This document shows, piece by piece, positions 58,798-64,000 of a DNA stretch of 64,000 nucleotides. The notes below the pieces were generated by a model. That model was given only the letters and a program-made list of their open reading frames with translations, had not been told where the DNA came from and made no database searches. Source of the DNA: Klebsiella terrigena (GTDB taxonomy: Bacteria > Pseudomonadota > Gammaproteobacteria > Enterobacterales > Enterobacteriaceae); contig NZ_BJNO01000001.1 in NCBI RefSeq assembly GCF_006539725.1, forward strand, positions 523,746-587,745. Direction: 5' to 3'. Each line of letters begins with the position of its first letter. The stretch's first letter is position 1. The position numbers and the translations under genes were made by a program.

Positions 58798-61575
58798 TTA
58801 TCCTCTGGCGCGTATTGCCGCCTGGTGGCCTGCCAGGGTACCAAAGATAATGATATCCGCCACCGCATTGCCGCCGATGCGGTTGCCGCCGTGGATGCCG
58901 CCGACCACTTCACCGGCGGCATAGGCGCCCGGAATCGGCTGCTGAGCGGTATTTAACACCGCGGTCGCGGTATTAATCGTCACCCCGCCCATGGTGTGGT
59001 GAACGCCCGGGGCGATGCGGATCGCGTGGAACGGCCCTTCGTTAATCGGCGCCCGCAGCGCGGTGGTGCGGCCAAAATCTTCATCGCGCTGGGTTTCAAC
59101 AAAGCCGTTGTAGCGCTCAAGGGTGGCAAGGAAGGCATGGTAATCCATCCCCAGCTTCTCCGCCAGCTCGCGCGGGGAGCTGGCGCTGGTGGCGAGCCCT
59201 TTGGCGATGTATTCATCGGCCGCCTTGTTTTTTGCCCGCACGTGCTCGTCAAAGACGATCCAGGCGTACTGCTCCGGCAGCGCGATAATCGCCGCCGAGA
59301 CTTTATCGCGGGTCGCCAATTCGTTGTAGAAGCGCTGACCGCGCTGGCTCACCAGAATCGCCCCGCCGCCGCGAATCGACTCCGAAATCAGGTATGAGGT
59401 CTTCTGCTCAACGGTCGGGTGGATCTGGATTTCGCCCATATCCACGGTGCCGGCGCCGATGCGCTCCAGCAGCGCGATGCCGCCGCCGGTCGCTCCTTTA
59501 TGGTTGGTGGTGACAAAGCCGGCGAGGTCCGGACGGTATTTGACCACCATCGCGCTGTTGGCGCTGAAGCCGCCGGTGGCGACCACGATGCTCTTCGTCT
59601 GCACCTCAATGCGCTCCTGCTCGTCGTTCAGCAGACGCACGCCGCTCACCTCATCGTTGGTCATCAGGATCTCTTCGACCGACGTATCCAGCATCACGTC
59701 AATCCCGCGTTTGCTGATATTGCGCACCAGGCCGCTGATCAGATAGCCGCCGACCGCCGACCCGTCGCGCGGACGGTGGGTTCGGTCAATGCTCATCCCG
59801 CCGGTGGTGGTGATGTCGTTAAGCATGATCCCGCGGCGGGCCAGCCACTCGATCGCCTCGGGGGCGTTCTCCACAAAGCGGCGCAGCAGCTCAGGGTTGT
59901 TTTTGTTATGCCCGCCCTTCAGGCTCTCCGCAAAGAACAGCTCTTTGCTGTCCACAATCCCTTTTACCCGCTGGAAGCGCGTCTCCGCGGCGTTCATCCC
60001 GGCGGAGGCTTTAATGGTGTTGCCGCCGATAGTCGGCATTTTTTCAACGATCAGCACGCGGGCGCCTTCATCGTGGGCCTGAATCGCCGCCGCCAGACCC
60101 GCGCCGCCGCTGCCGACCACCACCACGTCGTAGCTTTTCACCGCCCGATCGTCGCCGCCTTCCTCAACTGCCAGCGCTTTGCTCGATTTCAGCATCGCTT
60201 TGGATACCGCTTTTTTCACCGCTTCGCTTTGGCTGGTGGCGCCGGAGATGGCGTCAACGTGCGGGGTGTTGGCGGTCAAAATACGCTCGCGGATCTCTTC
60301 AAAGCTGGTGGTGAACTCCACGGTCTGTACCGCGGCAGCGGCCAGCTCAACGTCAGCGATACGGTCGTTCTCAAGGCTGACGTGGATCACCAGCTCGCCG
60401 GCCTCATCCTGTACGCTTTCGACAAAGACGCCGGGCTTAAACTTCGCGTCGCCCATGCTCATATCGCGGATCATCGCTTCCACCAGCGAGAAGCGCCACA
60501 GCGGCTCCGGAATATGCAGCGCTTCGCGGCGGGTGCTGTCGATAAACAGCTCCAGGTTTTCACCCTCGGCAACGCGGTCGGTCCAGTCCGGGTAGGCGAT
60601 GCAGGCCCGTCCGACGGCGATCAGATCGTAGCCGTGATCCAGTCCCTGCTCGGCGTCCGCGGCGTTGACAACCCCGCCAACGCCCATCACCGGAACCTGC
60701 GCGAGGCTGGCGGAGCGCAGCGAGCAGTATTTTTCAATCAGCGGCGTCGGATCGCGGGTATCAACGATGGAGGGACGCAGCGAAGCGCCCACCGAGAAGT
60801 GCAGATAGTCGAGGCCCCGCGCCGCCAGCTTTTCCAGCAGGTAGAGGGTGTCGTCAAAGCGGATGCCCGGCTCTTCCAGCTCTTCCGGCGAGAAGCGGTA
60901 GCCGATAATAAAAGCGTCGTCCGCGTACTGGCCGGCCATTTTATGGGTGATATCCAGCACCGCCAGCGGGAAACGGGCGCGGTTGTCGCGGCTGCCGCCC
61001 CAGCAGTCGTCGCGCTGGTTGGAGTTCGGGGAGTAGAACTGCTGGATAAGATAGGTATTGGCGCCGTGGATTTCGACGCCGTCAAAACCGGCCTGAATCG
61101 CGCGGCGAACGCCGTCACCGAATTTCGCGATGGTCTCCTCGACTTCCTCTGTACTCAGCGCGCGCGGCATCGCGGCGCCGTCGCGCGGGGCGGCCAGCGC
61201 GCTCGGCGCGACCGGCTGGCGGCCGCCGATAAGCTGCGGGTCGACCATGCGGCCGCCGTGATAGATCTGCAGGATAGCCTTCGACCCTTCCGCCTGGATG
61301 GCTTCGGCAATTTTGGCAAGGCCGGCAATTTTTTCATCACTGTCGATACCAATGGCGCCAGGGAAGGCCAGGCCATAGTTATCGATAAAGCAGCACTCGA
61401 CGATGATGGTCCCGATGCTGCCCGCACGGGCGCGGTAGTACTCCACCAGCTCGCTGGTGACCGAGCCGTCATAATAGCCGGTACAGGTGGTCATCGGCGC
61501 CATAAACAGGCGGTTTTTTAGCTCAGTTCCGTTTGGCAAGGTAAAGGGCTGCAAAATACGTTGATTACTGGTCAT
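58798..61575 (-). CDS. Three-domain soluble NADH:fumarate reductase (OYE / FMN_bind / FAD_binding_2)
   Basis: 925 residues. Residues 1-345: Old-Yellow-Enzyme-type NADH:flavin domain (PFTLPNGTELKNRLFMAPMT, GFDGVEIHGANTYLIQQFYS, VGRACIAYPDW). 375-465: FMN_bind domain with the flavinylation motif DAISGATSQ (Asp441, Thr447 as the acceptor). 480-925: FAD-dependent fumarate-reductase domain (VVVGSGGAGLAAAIQA, GGNTIKASAGMNAAET, GVHHTMGGVTINTAT). No signal peptide, so cytoplasmic. The architecture is that of the K. pneumoniae enzyme that reduces fumarate with NADH through covalently bound FMN. Upstream of apbE in the same operon. Confidence 0.94.
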   Translation of the reverse strand: MTSNQRILQPFTLPNGTELKNRLFMAPMTTCTGYYDGSVTSELVEYYRARAGSIGTIIVECCFIDNYGLAFPGAIGIDSDEKIAGLAKIAEAIQAEGSKAILQIYHGGRMVDPQLIGGRQPVAPSALAAPRDGAAMPRALSTEEVEETIAKFGDGVRRAIQAGFDGVEIHGANTYLIQQFYSPNSNQRDDCWGGSRDNRARFPLAVLDITHKMAGQYADDAFIIGYRFSPEELEEPGIRFDDTLYLLEKLAARGLDYLHFSVGASLRPSIVDTRDPTPLIEKYCSLRSASLAQVPVMGVGGVVNAADAEQGLDHGYDLIAVGRACIAYPDWTDRVAEGENLELFIDSTRREALHIPEPLWRFSLVEAMIRDMSMGDAKFKPGVFVESVQDEAGELVIHVSLENDRIADVELAAAAVQTVEFTTSFEEIRERILTANTPHVDAISGATSQSEAVKKAVSKAMLKSSKALAVEEGGDDRAVKSYDVVVVGSGGAGLAAAIQAHDEGARVLIVEKMPTIGGNTIKASAGMNAAETRFQRVKGIVDSKELFFAESLKGGHNKNNPELLRRFVENAPEAIEWLARRGIMLNDITTTGGMSIDRTHRPRDGSAVGGYLISGLVRNISKRGIDVMLDTSVEEILMTNDEVSGVRLLNDEQERIEVQTKSIVVATGGFSANSAMVVKYRPDLAGFVTTNHKGATGGGIALLERIGAGTVDMGEIQIHPTVEQKTSYLISESIRGGGAILVSQRGQRFYNELATRDKVSAAIIALPEQYAWIVFDEHVRAKNKAADEYIAKGLATSASSPRELAEKLGMDYHAFLATLERYNGFVETQRDEDFGRTTALRAPINEGPFHAIRIAPGVHHTMGGVTINTATAVLNTAQQPIPGAYAAGEVVGGIHGGNRIGGNAVADIIIFGTLAGHQAAIRARG

Positions 61576-62211
61576 AGTAATACTCCAGATTTTAAATATT
61601 GAAATTCAGAATTCGCTAAGGAATTTATTTTTGGTTGTGTTTTTCATTCCTGTTTCCATGTTAATAATATAGCGAATTTTTTAGTTACCAAATCACTTAC
61701 GTTAGTTAAAAAACTATTTAATACTCACAATAACATCACTACTCCTATCGTATTATTATTTTAAAATACAATGTTTACACAAAGCATAATACCGATAACA
61801 AACAAGACACTTTTGTTAATGAAAATAAAATTACCAATTCCCATTTAAAACAATAAAAATCAACACTTTAAATCAAAGCATCTTGTTAATCACACGCTAA
61901 AAATCGACTAGAATTTAACATTTAGCGGTATTTTATACAAATAACCCCTTTATCCCACAGGGTTATTGCGCAAAATAAAAAAAACGCCAGACCCCTGGAT
62001 TTATTGATCTCAATCAATTGCAATTCGACATCAAAGAGCAATATATAAATAACAAACGAATTTAATTTAGCGCCCTAAAAAATGCGTTAAATAACCGTCG
62101 CGGTGATAATAAAAACCAACAATTAATAACTAAAGAAAGTTTTGAAATTAAAGAAAGCGAAAAAATCACCGATGGCTCAACCTTATTTTTAACTACTTGC
62201 AGATACTCATT
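61576..62211. promoter_or_regulatory. AT-rich divergent promoter region of frd2 and the dicarboxylate transporter
   Basis: 636 bp with no coding frame that I can support; the most AT-rich part of the window. It carries a perfect FNR box (separate entry). GTTAATCACAC near 61890 looks like a CRP half-site. DcuR-type AT-rich half-sites are plausible but cannot be fixed by eye. Confidence 0.6.
62004..62017. promoter_or_regulatory. Perfect FNR box
   Basis: TTGAT-CTCA-ATCAA, an exact match to the consensus TTGAT-N4-ATCAA. It is 195 bases upstream of the transporter start and 429 bases upstream of the frd2 start. It predicts anaerobic activation of the transporter-fumarase unit and possibly of frd2-apbE. 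Confidence 0.8.
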
Positions 62212-63723
62212 ATGAAAGAGAAAAAGACAACCATATCGCCTGCCGGCGCAGCCAGTCCTAAGGCTGCTGATAAGCGTCGTCTGCTGATGATGGCGCTGCC
62301 CATTATCGTGGCCGTAATGCTGCTCTTCGTCCCGGTGCCTGACGGCCTGCCGCCCTATGCATGGCACTACTTCGCCATTTTCGTTGGCGTGATCGTCGGC
62401 CTGATTTTCGAACCCCTCCCCGGAGCGGTGATCGGCATCACCGGGGTAGTGGTTATCGCCCTGTGCAGCCAGTGGCTGCTGTTCGACCCGGCACAGCTGG
62501 CGGACCCTAAATTCAAGCTGGCCGGCGCCTCATTTAAGTGGGCGGTCAGTGGGTTTGGTAACTCTACCGTGTGGCTGATTTTCGGCGCCTTTATGTTTGC
62601 CGCGGGCTACGACAAAACCCAGTTTGGGCGCCGTCTGGCGCTGATTCTGGTGAAGTACCTTGGCCGCCGCAGCCTGACGCTGGGCTACGCCATCACCTTT
62701 GCCGACCTGCTGCTGGCGCCCTTCACGCCGTCGAATACCGCCCGTAGCGGCGGGACCATTTACCCAATTATCGCCAACCTGCCGCCGCTGTATGGCTCTA
62801 AGCCTAACGACCCTAGCGCCCGCCGCATCGGCTCCTATCTGATGTGGGTCGCCATTACCGCCGCCTGTATCACCAGCTCGATGTTCCTTTCGGCGCTGGC
62901 GCCTAACCTGCTGGCGCTGGCGCTGGTGAAAAGTATCGTCGGTATCAATATCTCCTGGGGCACCTGGTTCATCGCCTTCCTGCCGGTGGGCGTGCTGCTG
63001 ATTGCGGTGATGCCGCTGCTGGCCTACTGGTTCTATCCGCCGGAGGTGAAGATCAATGATGAAGTGCCTCTATGGGCCGCACGCGAGCTGGAAAAGCTTG
63101 GCCGCCTGTCGCGTAATGAAATTCTGCTGCTGGTGTTTGTCTGCTTCGCGCTGACGATGTGGATCTTCGCCGCCGAGTGGGTTGAGCCGGCGCTGGCGGC
63201 TCTGCTGGTTATCGTTCTGATGCTGTGGACCGGGGTCCTGTCCTGGAACGATATCACCAATAATAAAGCGGCGTGGAATACCTTTGTCTGGTTCGCCACC
63301 CTCGTGGCGCTGGCGGACGGCCTCTCCTCTACCGGCTTTATCGCCTGGCTGGGTAAAGAGGGCGGCGCGCTAATGAGCGGCATCTCGCCGGGCGTGGCAA
63401 CGGTCGTCCTGCTGCTGGCGTTCTTCCTGCTGCACTACCTGTTTGCCAGCACCACCGCCCATACCACCGCGCTGCTGCCGGCGATGCTGACCATCGCCTC
63501 CACCATTCCGGGAATGAATATGCAGGTGTTCGTGCTGCTGATGGTCACCTCGCTGGGCATTATGGGGATCATCACCCCGTACGGTACCGGCCCAAGCCCG
63601 ATCTACTACGGCAGCGGCTATCTGCCGACCAAAGACTACTGGCGCCTCGGCACCATCTTCGGCGCCATCTTCCTGGCCGCCCTGCTGCTGATTGGCTATC
63701 CGTGGATGTCCATGATGTTCTGA
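62212..63723 (+). CDS. DASS-family C4-dicarboxylate transporter (CitT/TtdT type)
   Basis: 503 residues, about 12 helices, divalent anion:Na+/antiporter family. Marks: GAVIGITGVVVIALC, GFGNSTVWLIFGAFMFAAGY, LAPFTPSNTARSGGTIYPI (the SNT motif), LFASTTAHTTALLPAML and GTGPSPIYYGSGYLP. E. coli CitT and TtdT exchange citrate or tartrate for succinate; beside a fumarase and fumarate reductase the substrate is most likely malate, tartrate or fumarate exchanged for succinate. Start at 62212 (MKEKKTT) is preferred over the upstream ATG at 62197; neither has a strong ribosome binding site. Confidence 0.92.
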   Translation: MKEKKTTISPAGAASPKAADKRRLLMMALPIIVAVMLLFVPVPDGLPPYAWHYFAIFVGVIVGLIFEPLPGAVIGITGVVVIALCSQWLLFDPAQLADPKFKLAGASFKWAVSGFGNSTVWLIFGAFMFAAGYDKTQFGRRLALILVKYLGRRSLTLGYAITFADLLLAPFTPSNTARSGGTIYPIIANLPPLYGSKPNDPSARRIGSYLMWVAITAACITSSMFLSALAPNLLALALVKSIVGINISWGTWFIAFLPVGVLLIAVMPLLAYWFYPPEVKINDEVPLWAARELEKLGRLSRNEILLLVFVCFALTMWIFAAEWVEPALAALLVIVLMLWTGVLSWNDITNNKAAWNTFVWFATLVALADGLSSTGFIAWLGKEGGALMSGISPGVATVVLLLAFFLLHYLFASTTAHTTALLPAMLTIASTIPGMNMQVFVLLMVTSLGIMGIITPYGTGPSPIYYGSGYLPTKDYWRLGTIFGAIFLAALLLIGYPWMSMMF

Positions 63724-63730
63724 TTCACAA

Positions 63731-63756
63731 CCGTCGGGGTCACTCCCGGCGGTTTT
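63731..63756 (+). terminator. Hairpin with T-run between transporter and fumarase genes
   Basis: CCGTCGGG and CCCGGCGG (one G-T pair) form a stem followed by TTTTA. Short tail, so probably a partial terminator that lowers fumarase expression. Confidence 0.55.
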
Positions 63757-63776
63757 ACTCTTAGGGAGCTTAAACA

Positions 63777-64000
63777 ATGTCGACTAAACCGTTTGTTTAT
63801 CAGGAAGCGTTTCCGCTGGCGAAAGATGAGACTGAATACTATCTGCTGAGCAAAGAGCACGTCAGCGTCGCCGGGTTCGAGGGCGAGGAGATTCTCAAGG
63901 TTGCGCCTGAAGCGCTCACCCTGCTGGCCCAGCAGGCCTTCCACGACGCGGCCTTTATGCTACGCGTCTCCCACCAGCAGCAGGTGGCATCAATCCTGCT
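63777..64000 (+). CDS. Class I fumarate hydratase, 5' part
   Basis: The first 74 codons match FumA/Fum[25 protein letters not shown], then [21 protein letters not shown]. These are oxygen-sensitive 4Fe-4S fumarases that interconvert malate and fumarate. AGGGAG precedes the ATG. The gene runs off the window. Placed with the transporter and fumarate reductase, it would supply fumarate from imported malate, the role of FumB in E. coli. Confidence 0.93.
   Translation, partial: MSTKPFVYQEAFPLAKDETEYYLLSKEHVSVAGFEGEEILKVAPEALTLLAQQAFHDAAFMLRVSHQQQVASIL

Noticed and set aside
59419..61521. 700-codon open frame on the plus strand opposite the fumarate reductase gene
   Set aside because: It is the antisense of a well-supported 925-codon gene; composition (His, Arg, Gln-rich, no motif) is typical of a GC-rich shadow frame.
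1..64000. tRNA, rRNA, CRISPR arrays, intact insertion sequences
   Set aside because: I looked for cloverleaf ends, regularly spaced repeats and transposase motifs and found none.

Overview
The window is a chromosomal segment of an Enterobacteriaceae member, most probably in or near the Klebsiella/Raoultella group. The reasons are synteny and gene content. From about 5.9 to 44 kb the order follows the E. coli K-12 block dcp-ydfG-rspR(ydfH)-ydfI-ydfJ-rspB-rspA-ynfA-ynfB-speG-ynfC-ynfD-ynfE..ynfH-dmsD-clcB-bioD2(ynfK)-mlc-ynfL-ynfM-asr-ydgU-ydgD-mdtI/J-tqsA, without the Qin prophage that splits this block in K-12. It also carries a chromosomal SHV/TEM-type class A beta-lactamase, a malonate decarboxylase operon and a Klebsiella-type soluble fumarate reductase locus. 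I cannot name the species.

Layout. (1) 1-1.7 kb: a beta-lactamase gene and a small lipoprotein. (2) 1.8-5.85 kb: a decayed prophage or mobile island. It holds a Tad2-like (DUF2829) anti-Thoeris protein, a stand-alone lipoprotein with a TolA C-terminal domain, a broken lysis cassette (endolysin remnant, Rz with an amber stop, embedded intact Rz1), a second Rz tail fragment, and unrecognised degenerate reading frames. (3) 5.9-9.7 kb: dcp, ydfG, rspR. (4) 9.8-19 kb: a minus-strand hexuronate cluster (rspA, rspB, ydfJ, uxaC, GPH transporter, ydfI) plus a UspG-like stress gene. Together these could take glucuronate through fructuronate and mannonate to 2-keto-3-deoxygluconate. (5) 19.2-27.9 kb: ynfA-ynfD, speG, a Tat-exported DMSO/selenate-reductase-type molybdoenzyme (ynfE) joined directly to its membrane anchor (ynfH), then dmsD, clcB and bioD2. 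The second catalytic paralogue ynfF and the iron-sulfur subunit ynfG are absent. (6) 28.2-43.9 kb: mlc, ynfL/ynfM, two LysE/RhtB exporters with regulators, an M32 carboxypeptidase, asr, several very small membrane-protein genes, ydgD, a dual GGDEF/EAL protein, mdtJI and tqsA.

(7) 44.1-52.3 kb: mdcABCDE-FGH with mdcR, a complete biotin-independent malonate decarboxylase system, interrupted by an ERIC repeat between mdcE and mdcF. (8) 52.4-55.3 kb: a periplasm-targeted malate:quinone oxidoreductase paralogue and a divergent MurQ-like SIS protein. (9) 55.4-64 kb: a C4-dicarboxylate/fumarate module: a DcuSR-type two-component system, cytosolic flavin transferase ApbE, a three-domain NADH:fumarate reductase, a DASS dicarboxylate transporter and the start of a class I fumarase. 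A perfect FNR box lies in the 636-bp AT-rich promoter region between the reductase and the transporter. This is a coherent anaerobic fumarate-respiration-like unit in the cytoplasm.

I saw no rRNA, tRNA, CRISPR array or intact insertion sequence. The least explained parts are the 1.8-5.85 kb island, the ynfE-ynfH junction, and the cluster of short unannotated membrane-protein genes around 31.9, 35.9 and 38.0-38.3 kb.
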